This document shows positions 30,101 through 40,270 of a stretch of DNA of 64,000 nt, piece after piece (the stretch's first letter is position 1; every line of letters starts with the position of its first letter). Made by a program: the position numbers and the translations under genes. The notes beneath the pieces were generated by a model. That model had not been told where the DNA came from, searched no databases, and worked only from the letters and a program-made list of their open reading frames with translations. The DNA is taken from contig NC_056035.1 in NCBI RefSeq assembly GCF_004379255.2, positions 25,172,502 to 25,236,501 on the forward strand, in the 5' to 3' direction. This DNA is from Salvia splendens (Eukaryota > Streptophyta > Magnoliopsida > Lamiales > Lamiaceae).

Positions 30101-31940
30101 GTGAAACTTGTGAGGGCGGCTGAGTAACGCCGGAGAGAACGATCAACTTATCGTCACGGATAAACTCCATGGACTTCGCAACAAAATCGGTGGTCACCCG
30201 ACCCAAGGATTCTAACCACTCCATACCCAAAATGACATCAGGGCCATGTACCGGAAGGACGTGCAAGTCAATCAAAAACGGCGTGTCTTGCATCAATATG
30301 CGGGTTGCCTTGCACATGTGAGAACACACTAGAGATTCACCATTTCCAACGTAGACCCGAAACGGTTTCACGGCAGTTAGCGGTAGGCGAAGTCTCTCGG
30401 CAATCCGGGGATGTAGGAAATCGTGAGAGCTTCCTGTATCTACCAAAACAGACACGGGTTCGGATCCTATCATACCCGATAGTGTGAGTGATTTGGACCG
30501 ACGATGGCCCCCAATAGTTAGCAAATGAGACAAATCTGCAGTAATAATCTCGTCCGGCGGGGGTTCCTCTGGAGAATCAGTCGGGTCGTCCTCATCATCC
30601 GGAACACCCATGTAAGCAAGGAATCTGTGCTTGCAAACATGCCCCGCTACCCATTTCTCGGGACAGAAAAAACAAAGGCCCAGCTTTCGCCGTTCGGTCT
30701 TATTTGCAGCCGAGAGACGTATGATCGGCGTGGTTGAGGAGTCCTGTTGGCGCGGCGCCGAAAAAGCTGGCTTAGGGGCCGGGGCCGGCGATGCCTGGCT
30801 AACTGGTCCAGCTGGGGTAGAAAAAGCGGGCGGCCTACCGTCCCGTGGCTGCCACTGGCGACGAGGATAAGTGGATTGAGGCTGTACCAAATCTGGTCTG
30901 CAGGCCGCTAACTGTGTTGCCAGAGCAAAGGCCGCTGTCAAGCTGGTCGGGCGATGAAGGAGGACCTCGTCCTGGATTGGTTGTTTCAAGCCGGCAACAT
31001 ACAAATCAAGTAGCACGTGATCAGGTACCCCAATAACTTTAGTTTGTAATTTTTCAAAGGCCAATTGGTAATCAGAAACTGTACCTGTCTGCTGTAGTTT
31101 CTTGAGGAGGCCAACATGGCTCACGTAGCATTGTGGGTCAAAACGCCGTCGCACATCCTCCAAAAATTCATACCAAGTCACAAATTCATGGCTAGCGCAG
31201 TAATTCCAGATCCAATCCGCCACAATCGGCTCAAAAAGCATAACTACATAGTGTAAACGATGTGCCTCGGGCGTACCGACGTGATCAAAATAAAATTGTA
31301 CACCTCTAATCCAGTTATTGACCTCCGTGCCGTCAAACCTCGGTGGATCCATCTTGACCTTGGGTCGGTTGTGGTCTGAAGTAACTACCCCCAAGGAATT
31401 GTTCTGTTTCGGAGGGCCCCAACAAGAGGATACGCTCACCATTGGGGGGTGAGTCAATGGTATGCGCTCCAACTGCTGCTGATCCGGTTGACTCTGTTGC
31501 CACGGTTGCTGAAGTCTGGTAGATGTCGGTATCGTGCTGTTCGTGGCCGCAAACCCAAGGGAAGCTACAGAGGTCGGGTGCGTCGACCCTCGGGTGTGTA
31601 GAAACCCCGAGGAGAACGGCGGTATAGAGTTGCCCATGGTGGCCATGGCCGATAAGGAAGACGGAGTGTAAGTAAACACCGGCATGGTGAACGAAGCCTG
31701 CGTCGAGTAGGGTGTAGGGAAGGGCGGCGCCGGTGGTGGTCTGGCTAGGTTCGGCTCGTCGCTGGCCCGAAAATCTGACCCGTCCATTCGAGTCGTCAGC
31801 TCGCCAATCATGGCTGTAAGTTGCGCCAACTGGGATGATAATGTTGCAGCCGATGGGTCCAGGGGCACCCCCGATGAAGGCGGCGGCAGAGTAACGTCGA
31901 TCGGTTCGGTCCGTCCAATGCCTGATTTGCTTGCCGTCAT
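26949..31940 (-). CDS. Gag-pol polyprotein of a Ty3/gypsy chromovirus
   Basis: One 1663-residue frame. In order: Pro-rich N-terminus (1-180), gag core (about 190-350), short knuckle CFFC..H.C (423-436), aspartic protease LVDTGSS (D501), reverse transcriptase (about 700-880; FCIDYRALNKAT, FFDDILVYS with D847-D848), RNase H (D993, LETDAS), integrase with HHCC zinc region (about 1183-1225) and DDE residues D1254, D1314, E1350 with the canonical 35-residue spacing, then a chromodomain (about 1551-1600; LVKWSAEEDSTTTWEP). Gag and Pol are in one frame, with no frameshift or stop between them. It copies RNA into DNA and integrates it; the chromodomain guides integration to chromatin. The ATG lies 36 bases after the primer site. 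The last 53 residues are encoded by the 3' LTR. All catalytic residues look intact. Confidence 0.95.
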   Translation of the reverse strand: MTASKSGIGRTEPIDVTLPPPSSGVPLDPSAATLSSQLAQLTAMIGELTTRMDGSDFRASDEPNLARPPPAPPFPTPYSTQASFTMPVFTYTPSSLSAMATMGNSIPPFSSGFLHTRGSTHPTSVASLGFAATNSTIPTSTRLQQPWQQSQPDQQQLERIPLTHPPMVSVSSCWGPPKQNNSLGVVTSDHNRPKVKMDPPRFDGTEVNNWIRGVQFYFDHVGTPEAHRLHYVVMLFEPIVADWIWNYCASHEFVTWYEFLEDVRRRFDPQCYVSHVGLLKKLQQTGTVSDYQLAFEKLQTKVIGVPDHVLLDLYVAGLKQPIQDEVLLHRPTSLTAAFALATQLAACRPDLVQPQSTYPRRQWQPRDGRPPAFSTPAGPVSQASPAPAPKPAFSAPRQQDSSTTPIIRLSAANKTERRKLGLCFFCPEKWVAGHVCKHRFLAYMGVPDDEDDPTDSPEEPPPDEIITADLSHLLTIGGHRRSKSLTLSGMIGSEPVSVLVDTGSSHDFLHPRIAERLRLPLTAVKPFRVYVGNGESLVCSHMCKATRILMQDTPFLIDLHVLPVHGPDVILGMEWLESLGRVTTDFVAKSMEFIRDDKLIVLSGVTQPPSQVSLTSFASLVSHASLFELYELIPMDPAMAPDATTDTIGFPADLPPAISTILTRHATVFRVPSGLPPVRQFDHRIHLLPNSKPVNVRPYRYPYFQKNEIERQVKEMLDQGVIQRSQSPFSSPVLLVRKKDGTFRFCIDYRALNKATVPDHFPIPTADELFDELGEARFFTKLDLRSGYHQIRMHDSDTYKTAFRTHDGHFEFLVMPFGLTNAPSTFQSAMNCIFQPLLRKSVIVFFDDILVYSPTLESHGDHLDQVLSILEVHRFFVKLSKCSFCSTTIDYLGHLITKGQLMADPAKIDAMLAWPTPATVKQLRGFLGLTGYYRRFIAHYAVIAAPLTDLLKKDCFDWSPAASKSFEELKRAMTAAPVLRLPDFSKTFYLETDASDFGVGAVLMQDGHPLAFFSKKLGPRRRSASTYHKELYAIVEAVQKWRQYLLGREFVIRSDQKSLRELLQQVIQTPEQHLYVRKLMGYKFSIEYKSGAANRVADALSRRDEDVDADAALLTTFAQPIPDIIRLLKEETAVVPELCLLRKQIEEGTADPKYSVADGLIYWGRRIVVSKDSPRREALMYEHHSTPQAGHPGFERTLRRLNIFFHWPNMRRDVKAFVASCITCQTTKYSTQKPAGLLQPLPIPTQVWDDISMDFIVGLPLSKGYTTIMVVVDRLSKYAHFAPLPARFDALRVARLFVETVVKHHGFPKTLVSDRDPIFLGEVWKDMLRLSGTKLHFSTAYHPQSDGQTEVRNRGLEQYLRAFAADRPTKWANFLPWAELALNCFHNESIGTSPFRALYGREPPALVAVRPTAGRIREEPAVAELIAQRSALLVDLRKNLARAQQRMRDTANKHRRDVQFDIGDKVLLKLQQYRQHSVAKPLSAKLARRYYGPFIITERIGQVAYRLQLPPGSRIHNVFHVSLLRPYVDGGSSEAIATLPQDFVGGHSVVCPVEVLESRMALKDGSPVEQVLVKWSAEEDSTTTWEPREVIARHFPSLLLDKEPLFGGGVDTDITPQQAQDMSELRDNASEDSCEGEGSKMEEPRRSSRQAKKPNWFKDFVSR
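27112..27130 (-). promoter_or_regulatory. Polypurine tract lying within the coding sequence
   Basis: On the minus strand cctcttttcgggggagggg precedes the 3' LTR directly. The same bases encode LFGGGV of the polyprotein, so the plus-strand primer site is also codon-constrained. Confidence 0.85.
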
Positions 31941-31976
31941 AGTTGGTGTAGGAACAGCGGAAGGAAGAGAGCGAGT

Positions 31977-31988
31977 GTGAAAGCACCA
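31977..31988 (-). promoter_or_regulatory. Primer-binding site of the chromovirus
   Basis: tggtgctttcac on the minus strand, two bases after the 5' LTR. It is not the initiator-Met type used by the other LTR elements here; I recall tggtgctttca primer sites from other plant gypsy elements but did not verify the tRNA. Confidence 0.6.
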
Positions 31989-31990
31989 GA

Positions 31991-32525
31991 TGATACAGAG
32001 ATTGGCGAGAGATATTCTGTATTGGAACGCCGGCGACGGGAGAGACCAAGGAGGGGGGTTCGTTCGCAGAGTCTTCTCCGTCGAACAGCCGCCAACGCCT
32101 AGGGTTTTCTCACGTGGAAGATGATAACTTGTGAGGAAAGAAAGATACGATAAAATAAGGGAAAATTCTGGTATATTGATTCTTGAGGTTTCAATGCACA
32201 GAATCCCTATTTATAATTCTACGGACCCTAGGTTTGGTTCGACTCGATCATTCCGGGAAAGAACCAACAAGAAAACCCGAAACGGAGCTTATAATATGCT
32301 CGACCCAAAAAGTTCTAAAATAAATAATCCAATAAAAATAACAAAAACCCAAATTACTATAACTATCGGGAAACAAAATCTTTGAACCAATTTGGCTTCT
32401 TCGCTTGCCTCGAAGACCTTCTCGGCTCCTCCATTTTGCTTCCTTCTCCCTCGCAGCTGTCCTCTGATGCGTTGTCTCGTAACTCCGACATGTCCTGGGC
32501 TTGCTGTGGTGTGATATCCGTATCA
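31991..32525 (-). repeat. 5' LTR of the chromovirus
   Basis: On the minus strand starts tgatacggatatcacacc and ends tctctgtatca. Identical by eye to 26577-27111, including an 84-codon chance frame present in both. Followed by the primer site at 31988. Confidence 0.95.
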
Positions 32526-32530
32526 GTCAT

Positions 32531-33259
32531 GCACCGAAGCATTTACCCCCGAGTCATTTCCCAAATCATCTTTCTGTTGTGTCCCCCTTTCCAACATCAG
32601 ACAATCCTTCCCATCAGCTTTGTTAACCACTTGCTCCCCAATAAAGACCATGTCCTGCAGAGGCTGAGATTCAATGAGATCCAACGCTAAATCAGCCGAG
32701 GACCCTGCTGGGATCGGTTCCTTCCCAATGTTGGATCCCTCACCGAGATAACAAACTGGGCTACTCAACACCTGCAAAACCCCCTGAGCCAAGCCAGAAT
32801 CCCTCTCCATCTCATCCCCACCCCCTCCAAAATCCCAACCCCAGCCATCCCCTCCCCACACCCAGCAACCTCCATCAACCCCTCTTTCCCTTCAAATATC
32901 GATTCCATCACCTGCAACTTCCTCCCCCCTGCCTTCTTTTTTCCAGAGAACAAAACCATATCAGAATCATTGAAACCCTTCGATCCCGAATGTCTTAGCG
33001 CCTTACCCTTCAATCCCCTTCTCCTCATCTCCGCCATTCTCATCAAAGGCGATATCGGTCTTGGACAATCGGTGCGACCGCGAGTCGAGATAACCCGGGG
33101 CAGCTTTGTTCTCTGAGATCTCCTAACCTCAATCGACTTCACGTCACCCGGATTTCCTTTCTCCATCCTCTCCGACCGCTTGACCTCAGGCAAAACAGGT
33201 TGCCCCTCAATCTCCGGGAGAGGGTCCCCAGACACCACCCCCTCCTGCGAATCCCCCAC
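32531..33259 (-). pseudogene. LINE-A ORF1, 5' half
   Basis: Opens MGDSQEGVVSGDPLPE at 33259 (minus strand), with a basic stretch RRSQRTKLPRV and SPLMRMAEMRRRGLKG, matching SPLVRMAEMRRGGLRG of LINE-G ORF1. A frameshift near 32800 leads to ALDLIESQPLQDMVFIGEQ, again as in LINE-G. The segment stops at the gypsy insertion. Confidence 0.75.
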
Positions 33260-33469
33260 CTACTGATTCTCCATACTTCGCAATCACAAGCCCACCCTCA
33301 AACCGCCAACACCAGAAAAATCAGAGCTTAAACGAATCAGAAAAAAAAACCAGCACCAAATCAGAGCTCAAACGAAATCAAAGGAACAGAAATCGCGTGA
33401 ACAGTAAACGCTTGAACAATGAAATCGGAATGAACAGTGAATCAGAATTGAAAACAGACGCAGATTCAA

Positions 33470-33498
33470 TCAGTGTGTGAAAATTGCACACACTGAAG
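33470..33498 (-). other. Stem-loop in the LINE 5' UTR
   Basis: tcagtgtgtg and cacacactga form a perfect 10-bp inverted repeat around aaaattg. The same structure is at about 61554-61580 in LINE-G, so it is conserved at the 5' end of the family. Confidence 0.7.
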
Positions 33499-33570
33499 GT
33501 GAAATCGCCTCATTGCCCAAATCTAGATTGAAACGATTCAAAAAGTTTGCTTGATTGAAATGGTTTGAGT

Positions 33571-33930
33571 GAATTGGTTTCCTTGTTGGCCAAGTAAACC
33601 TAAATATACAGAGTTATGCTATAAATGAATCACCACGACACAACAATGATAATTATTCTATAAAATTATCTAGTCTTCAAGGCTAGTACATTAATAAATA
33701 TCACACGATGCATGTTGTGGGCAATTGGATTCAAAAGGTTTACTTGTTGAACAAGTAAACGCATATATAAAAGTTACGTTATGAAATGAGCTTATACGAT
33801 ATGATAATTACTATGATGTTATAGAGGCCAAAATGAACGTATCTTAATGTTATTATCTTACAAAGATCATACAATGAATGTTTGAAGGTCATTTGGAGTG
33901 AATTGGTTTCCTGTTGGCCAAGTAAACCGA
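33571..33930. repeat. Satellite-like tandem units of about 165 bp, left block
   Basis: The phrase ggttt(a/c)cttgttg..caagtaaac, itself close to a palindrome, recurs at about 33576, 33741 and 33907, spaced about 165 bp. The sequence between is alignable but diverged (atgataatta, tctagtcttc or tatcttaatg segments). Non-coding. Confidence 0.6.
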
Positions 33931-36280
33931 AATATAATAGTGAGAGAAGCTCTCCCTTCTTTCTAGAATTCACCCTCTCTCCCTCCCTCCCCTTTGAGCG
34001 AGGTGAAATGTGATTGTTGCATCCGACACATGGTGAAGTCCGGTAGTGTGTTGTCGGAGGGGGATGCCGCGGCCATGAAACACACGACACAGCCTCTCTC
34101 CTCACCGGAATGGAAGTTTCTTTCGATTGCACGGTCTAAAACAAAAAGGGTTGGCACGCCTCACCCGGAGAAAACTCGACAAGCCCTCAAACGATCCAGT
34201 CTTGAATCTGGTTCGGAGATTAGTAGAGCTAAGAAGAAGATGATCTTTGAAATGGCTGATACATTCGTCGCCGAACTCCATGGTGAAGGGAAGCGGTGGT
34301 CGAAAAACGAACGAGTCCCTATTGGGGAGATGTTGAGTTCTCTTGCTCAAATGTCCAAAGAATGGAGCGTTCCAACGAAAATGGGGACGGCCGGAACGTC
34401 GCCGGTGCCGGCCGGTCGGAGGCTTGATGGTCCACGCTTGGAATGTGAATTGGTCAACAAGATGGAAGGTGCAAGTACATCCTCCCACGCGAAGCATAGG
34501 TTTGAGGATGAGTTGGCATGTGATGGTGTGGTTGCATGTGACTCACAAAAGGAGGAAAAGACAAAGGATACTTTACATGGGAAAGAAAATGTTGCTCGAT
34601 TTGGGGAAAATGTCGTTTGGAATTCAAATTTAGCACCTTGTGCTATCCATCTCCCTCTCGACAATGATGGAGGCAAGGATGACCGTGGCCCCGGCACCCG
34701 GCCGCCGGAGTCCCAGCTGGAAAACTTGGCGCCGCCGGCGAATGCTTGGAAGGAGGTTAAAGATCTCTTCTCACATGGGGGGACGGGGTCCATGGTGGGA
34801 GCTTCAAACCCACATAAGACCCATAAGGCCAAGCCAATCCCACTTGATGCTGGCAAGGCCACACCTATGGGGTCAGCCGGAAGCTTCAAAGGTACCCGAT
34901 ATCTTTCTTTTATTGATCTAGAAACGGAACATCTCTCGAAGAAACTAGGACTAGCCATTGTGGGGAAGTTCTCCCACTCGCTCCCATCTTCATTCCAAAT
35001 TCAAAAAAGTTTAGGGTACATGGGGCTAGAGTTGGCTTTTACACTTGGAAATACTTGAATGCTAAGCACATATTACTCCAATTCCAAGAAGTGGTTGATT
35101 ATGCCAGGGTGTTAAACGGTCCTAATGGAAGTCCGATTTGGTATATGGATATTCATACGATGAGGGTGTTCAAGTGGGCGCTGGACTTTGATACGTTCTT
35201 CGAGTCACCGATCGTCGCCGTGTGGTGTAATATCATGGGAATCCCGACCCACCTTTTTGAGGAATCGACCCTCTTGGCGATCGGAAAGCTCCTAGGCAAG
35301 CCACTACAAGCGGATCATGCCACAATTAATCAAACCCGACTCTCCTTTGCTAGGATATGCATAGAGATTGATATCTCCAATCCCCGACGGAGGAGATCAT
35401 CCTAAACATCCTAGGCAAAGAATCAAGATACAAAGTGGCATGGGATCGTATCCCATTGTTTTGCGAGAATTGTAAGCATGTTGGGCACGTCATTGATGAA
35501 TGTCAAGCTTTTGGAAGGAAGGGACGAGTTGGAGGCAAGGACCACCGAGCATCAACAAAGGTGTATCATCCTAGCCATGTCCCCAAGACCACCCACCGAG
35601 AGTGGCGCCCAAAGGCGTCGACTAGGGTTGGCACATCTCCGAACATTGATCACATGAACAAGGAGAAAGAAAGAGACAACCAAGAAGAGAACAAGGAGGG
35701 CACAATGGATGCCGATCCGTTTGGCTCAAGAGCGTCCCTTGGGAGTCATCCAAGTGTGGATGAGGATGGGTTCCAATTGGTGTCACGGAAAAGGAAAGTC
35801 AAGGCTCGTAAGGGAGAAACGCACTCCAAAGCTCAACACATCGATCATTGGCGCTCAAAAGACAATGTGGATATGGTATCATTTGTTATAGATGATCCTA
35901 GCGCGAACGAGTCGAGCACTTGCTCAATGAGTGTCTCATGTGGGTTCCCCGACCGGGAGAAAGAAGGTTTCATCAAGGAACTTGATCCGGGAGGGACTAT
36001 CCTTTGCGGGGGTATCCCTATTGCGGGTCTCAATTGAGGGATGGAGTTATGTTTTGTGATGGGAAGGCTCCGTCATTTCAATTGTAATAGGTTGCTAAGA
36101 GTACATTGATGACCACTCTAGTTGATAGAGCAGCCATCGTTGTACTCTAATTGGTTGTTGCGAGTCGTCACTTTTAGGCGATTCGGTGTTTTGGTTGTTC
36201 GTTGCAATTGGCTTTGGTAATGCACAGGTGTGGGTCCGCCTTAACCCTCCACCCTCGTGATGTTTTGAAATAAAAAAAAA
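33930..36280 (+). mobile_element. LINE-B, ORF1-only LINE derivative
   Basis: A leader, an ORF1 (33994-36037), a 240-bp 3' UTR and a 9-base poly(A) at 36272. No endonuclease, RT or RNase H sequence. The 3' UTR ends with ccctccaccctcgtgatg, the same layout as the 3' ends of the other LINEs here. Flanks read agtaaaccgaaatata and agtaaacccaagtata; these resemble a target duplication but are also satellite sequence. The edges are therefore uncertain by some 10 bp. Confidence 0.65.
33994..36037 (+). pseudogene. ORF1 of LINE-B (DUF4283 and CCHC knuckle)
   Basis: Opens MSEVKCDCCIRHMVKSG, with a Ser/Lys-rich N-terminal part, the DUF4283 segment (LGLAIVGKFSHSLPSSFQIQ, then NAKHILLQFQEVVDYARVL, then MRVFKWALDFDTFFES), a CCHC knuckle CENCKHVGHVIDEC near 35470 and a charged tail ending GGIPIAGLN. 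Two single-base indels break the frame, near 35015 and 35385; otherwise all parts are present in order. It is more diverged from LINE-A/C/G ORF1 than these are from each other. No ORF2 follows: the stop at 36035 leads straight into 3' UTR. Confidence 0.8.
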
Positions 36281-36281
36281 G

Positions 36282-36433
36282 TAAACCCAAGTATACAGAG
36301 TTATGCTATAAATGAATTACCACCAGACAACAATGATAAGTATTCTTTAAAATGATCTAGTCTTCGAGGCCATTGCATTAATAGATAGAACACGATGCAT
36401 ATTTGTGGGCAATTGGATTCAAAAGGTTTACTT
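36282..36433. repeat. Satellite-like unit between LINE-B and LINE-C
   Basis: One unit matching 33597-33755 closely: both have cagagttatgctataaatga, atctagtcttc and cacgatgcat. It ends in gattcaaaaggtttactt, which is repeated at 49253 as the target duplication of LINE-C. Confidence 0.75.
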
Positions 36434-36691
36434 TTACTTTTTCTTTTTCTTTTTTTTTTATTTTTTTATCGAACACCTTCACGGTGGAGGGTTGAGTAGG
36501 TCCCTCATCCCCTATATATCATCAAAAAGAAAAGTTTATACACCAACTATCCCAAAATTGGACAGTCATACAAATGCAGCAAACTACTTTCAACAAAAAC
36601 AAAGGAAAACAGAAAATAAACTATCAAAACTGAAGCAAAAAACCATCTGGTCCAGTTGTCTGAGCCTGTGCCTGAACCAGTTGGTAAACTC

Positions 36692-37378
36692 CTATGCATC
36701 ATCCCCCGGGCCATCGTTGCACTCCATTCCAGATCTGGAAATCATCAGCCCAAGGCAACAAAAGTAAACACGATCAGAACCTATAATTAGGAAGACCAAG
36801 CTGGTCCAATCTGCACAAGGCCCTAACACGAGGGGGGGGGGCGAACTTCTTGTATATTCTCTCTTCTCCTCCGATAGAACTCCAATACCTGCAAGGAAAT
36901 CTGCAGCTTTGTTACCCTCCCTGTAAATGTGAGACATTCTCCATTCCAGCCCTCGCAACTCCTTCCTAATCCTCCTCAGCTCAGAGCAAACTTCTGTCGG
37001 GCCGAGCTGATCCTTTGACACCCATCACACAACTCTATCTGCATCAGATTCAATTCAGAGTCTGCTGGTGTGCCGCTTAGCCAGGTCACCCCTATCAGCA
37101 CACCACTAACCTCAGCTTCCAAGCCCGAGTTTCCCTCCAAGCCTGTAGAAAATGCTTCTACAATTTCCCCCTAATGATCCCTTACTACACCTCCCCCACC
37201 TGCCCTCTTTGATTCTAAATAAAACACACCATCGACATTAAGTTTCATTCATCTTGAGTCAGGTGGCCTCCACTTTACCCTTCCTACTTTTCCCCTCCGA
37301 ACCACCTGCTCCACGCCACACATCACATCCAACCGAGGATAGCAGCCCCTCCACTGATCTGGAGAAATCACTTTAGCC
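36692..37378 (-). pseudogene. LINE-C ORF2, RNase H end
   Basis: Continues the ORF2 interrupted by LINE-D: LRNLVLAKVISPDQW, then GKVGRVKWRPPDS and the RNase H domain, of which ELRGLEWRMSHIYREGNKAADFLAG is clear near 36900. Frameshifts and stops occur between 37020 and 37250. The C-terminal RNase H (RVT_3 type) removes RNA from the RNA-DNA hybrid in these plant LINEs. Confidence 0.75.
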
Positions 37379-37622
37379 AACACCAAATTTCGCAGACCAA
37401 CGACAATTTCAAGCCGGCGATCCCGATGAAAGTAGAATGAGAAGCTCCTCATTCTCTCTAAAAACCCACCTTATTGTCTCACCGGATTTCGCCCCGCCAC
37501 CCACCATCTTCTCCCTCCACCCTCCTCCTCCCCCCGTCGCCTCTCACTTCCCTTCACAACCTCCGCCGGTCCAAGGAGCACCATCTTGAGTGAGAAGGTG
37601 GAGGTTGCGCCCTCGCTCGGCG

Positions 37623-40268
37623 ATGTCGGATCTGCCGCCGAGGAGACTACCTGACCCCGAGGAGGCTCGAACGCTCTCAGATCACCAAATGGTTTTTAAT
37701 TCATCCGGGAAGAGCTCGCCAACAAAACCAGCCATGCTAATGAAGGTAAAAGCCTTGAAAGTCAAGCTCATGCTTCGGAAGAGTACTCCGGCTCCTCCTT
37801 TGAAAGGTCATGGACGTAAACGCCTTGATATCTCCCCTCTCCCGGAGGACAAGCCTCTTCGCAAAAAGCTCTCGTTCGGAGGGAAAGATAGCCCCACCGC
37901 CGGAAGCCCCAGGTGCAAATCGGCCATACTCTCGGCAAGCTTCACTCATGTTGAAGAGGAGAATACGACGTTGGAAGCTTCCGGCTCACTACACATCTTG
38001 GAGGATGACGAAATGAGCCATAATGTACCTGCCGGCGCCAACTCCGTCGCCGTAATCCCGATCGCCGACCATGTGACCGGCGACGATGCCAGATCCGTTG
38101 GTGAAGAAAAGGACACCACCCTACACAAGGATCGAGCGTTGGTTGTTGGCCCTAACATGGGACAAGTGTCCTTGGAGAGTGTGGGAGTCAACTTTCCTAA
38201 AATGGTAGAAACAACAAATCCACTTTTTGAAAGTTCCTTGGCGCCATTCCACCCCGGACCCTGACGTGATGCCCTAGCCGTTACACCCCCAATGCATCCA
38301 AAATTGAACCCCATTTTGCAGCTAGCATCCCTAGAGTCGGCCGAGATGCTCGATACTATGGCGGCGCAACCTTTACTTGCCGGCAAACATCCGATGGACG
38401 AACAACCAAAGGACAACCACCTCCTTCAACTCCCTTGGACGACCGATGCACCAACAGCACCTCCTATGGTTGACAATGGCCCATCCTTAGCCGACTTCCC
38501 CCCTCTTGAGTGTGGTCGTACTCGGAAAATTCGGGAATCCTTCGAGAATGGTCCGGTGCGCACTAACCTGAGAGCAAGGCCACAAGCCAGCCGTAACGAG
38601 CAAGGTGCTGTGCCTACGAACCCGCCTTTGTTGATCGCTTCTAAATATGCTAAGGACGGTGAGGGTGGGCCGCGAGACGTCGATGTGCCGATGGCCGAGG
38701 CAAGCTCGGACCCGAGGGACAAAGGGTGCTGGAGGGCCGAGTCATCTGGCACGATAACCGGGGATAAACAAGAGGACTCGCCTAGCAGCGTTAGGCCCGG
38801 CGGGACCGGAGCCGCTGAGGGGCACACGACCAACCCAAGGTCCATGGCGGATATGGTTCAGGAAGGTCCAAGCTCCGAGGGTCACCAAGCCTTTGTCTCG
38901 AAAAATATTCTAAATATTGGCTATGCTACCACATCAAATGGGCTCCCGGCGATTTATTTCTCATCATCGCAGACACAAAAATTGGCAATGAGTCTCGGCC
39001 ATGCTATCGTCGGTAAGTTCTCCCATTCTATTCCGGCTTCGCACCAAATACAAAAAGCACTTCATAACATCAAATTTAGTCGAGTCTTTACATGGACGTA
39101 TATTAATGCAAAACATGTTCTTGTTCAATTTGAGGATATTGCGGACTATGCTAGGCTACTTGGTGGCCCCAAGGGGACCCCGGTGTGGTATGTTGATCGA
39201 TATCCTATGCGAGTCTTCAAATGGGCACCGGACTTTGATGCATATTGTGAATCCCCGATAGCGGCAATTTGGTGTAACCTAATTGGCCTCCCCATCCACC
39301 TGTTTGACCAATCAACCCTTTTTGCCATAGGAAAACTCCTTGGGACCCCTATCTAAGTGGATCGAGCTACAGCCAACAAGACACGACAATCCTTTGCCTG
39401 AATTTGCATCGAGATCGACATTTGTTGGCGTGAAACCGGGCAACAAGTGAGGTGGGATAAGATCTCGGCATATTGTAGTGAATGTAGGCACGTGGGGCAT
39501 AAAAATGAGGCTTGTTATGCGGCGGGTAAAGCGGTCCGACCCCCGAAGAGGAACTATAATATTACCACGCCGAGACAGCCACACCAAGGGGCCCAAGGTT
39601 CGAAGGGAGGATATGACCAACCGAAGGAAAACTTGAACAGCAAGGAGGGGAAACAACATTGGAGACCCAAAGAAACGGAAGCTCAACCGATCATAACAAC
39701 AAGCAATAGAGATACAAATGATGGAGTTTGGCAAGGACCGGATGTCATGGGCGCTTTGCATGAGGATGGCCCCGTGGATTTGGCCCTCCGAGCCGACGAG
39801 GGTGACAAGGGCTGGAGTGCAACCCATTCGCATTGTAGGGGCTCGGCTTTCACACCCTTTCATCATGGGAAAGGCCGAGGGAACAAGACGAAAGGAGATA
39901 CACGTAACCAACGGGTCACACCCTCGTCCAGGGTTGGAGGACGGCGCGACGAAGACTCAGCCTTGGGTGATCTAGTGAGGCCGAAAGGCTCGTTCAAACC
40001 TTTCGATCTAAAAGGGTCCGAAGCACAAGAGGTGAAGAACCACATGAGCACCAATCGATATTTCTCTTTAATGGCGCGGGAGAATTTCGTGGATAATGAC
40101 TTGGAAGACACGGATGAAGGTGAGGAGAACATTCCTCTCAAGGATGACGAAGGTGGAGACACTCCCATGCTTATGGAGGTGAAGACATGCCAAGAGAGAA
40201 ATGACCTTCAAATCATCGAATTTCTAGGGGGGCCTTCACACCCGCCGGGTATGGACTCCTTTTGTTAA
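37623..40268 (+). pseudogene. LINE-D ORF1, one frame with three in-frame stops
   Basis: A single frame from MSDLPPRRLPDPEEAR runs to TAA at 40266, interrupted only by TGA at 38262, TAA at 39354 and TGA at 39399. Contents: Pro/Ser/Lys-rich N-terminal part, DUF4283 (LGHAIVGKFSHSIPASHQIQ, then INAKHVLVQFEDIADYARLL, then MRVFKWAPDFDAYCES), CCHC knuckle CSECRHVGHKNEAC near 39470, and an acidic C-terminus (DNDLEDTDEGEENIPL). By comparison with the other copies the 39354 stop replaces Gln (CAA to TAA) and the 39399 stop Arg (CGA to TGA), both C-to-T changes. A short deletion follows 39420. RNA-binding role by family. Confidence 0.85.
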
Positions 40269-40270
40269 TC

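Larger units (their letters stand above)
26577..32525 (-). mobile_element. Full-length Ty3/gypsy chromovirus, apparently intact and recent
   Basis: Two 535-bp LTRs (26577-27111 and 31991-32525) begin and end TG/CA; I see no base difference between them. Flanks 26572-26576 and 32526-32530 are both gtcat, a perfect 5-bp target duplication. A primer site, a single gag-pol ORF of 1663 codons and a polypurine tract are in place on the minus strand. Element length 5949 bp. It sits inside LINE-A ORF1. Identical LTRs and an unbroken ORF indicate very recent insertion; the chromodomain places it among plant chromoviruses. Confidence 0.95.
24748..33560 (-). mobile_element. LINE-A, L1-type, truncated by copia and split by gypsy
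   Basis: On the minus strand, a 5' UTR near 33460-33560 leads to ORF1 (33259 onward), which is broken by the gypsy insertion (26577-32525), resumes at 26576 and runs to 24883. ORF2 starts at 24893 and is lost at the copia LTR (24747). The 5' UTR matches that of LINE-G (61545-61600), including a 10-bp inverted repeat. The 5' end is estimated at about 33545-33560, where satellite sequence begins. The 3' end and target duplication are lost. Confidence 0.8.

Noticed and set aside
31333..32049. 238-codon ORF overlapping the start of the gypsy polyprotein
   Set aside because: It is an out-of-frame shadow of the Pro-rich gag N-terminus and LTR; the other frame carries the conserved domains.
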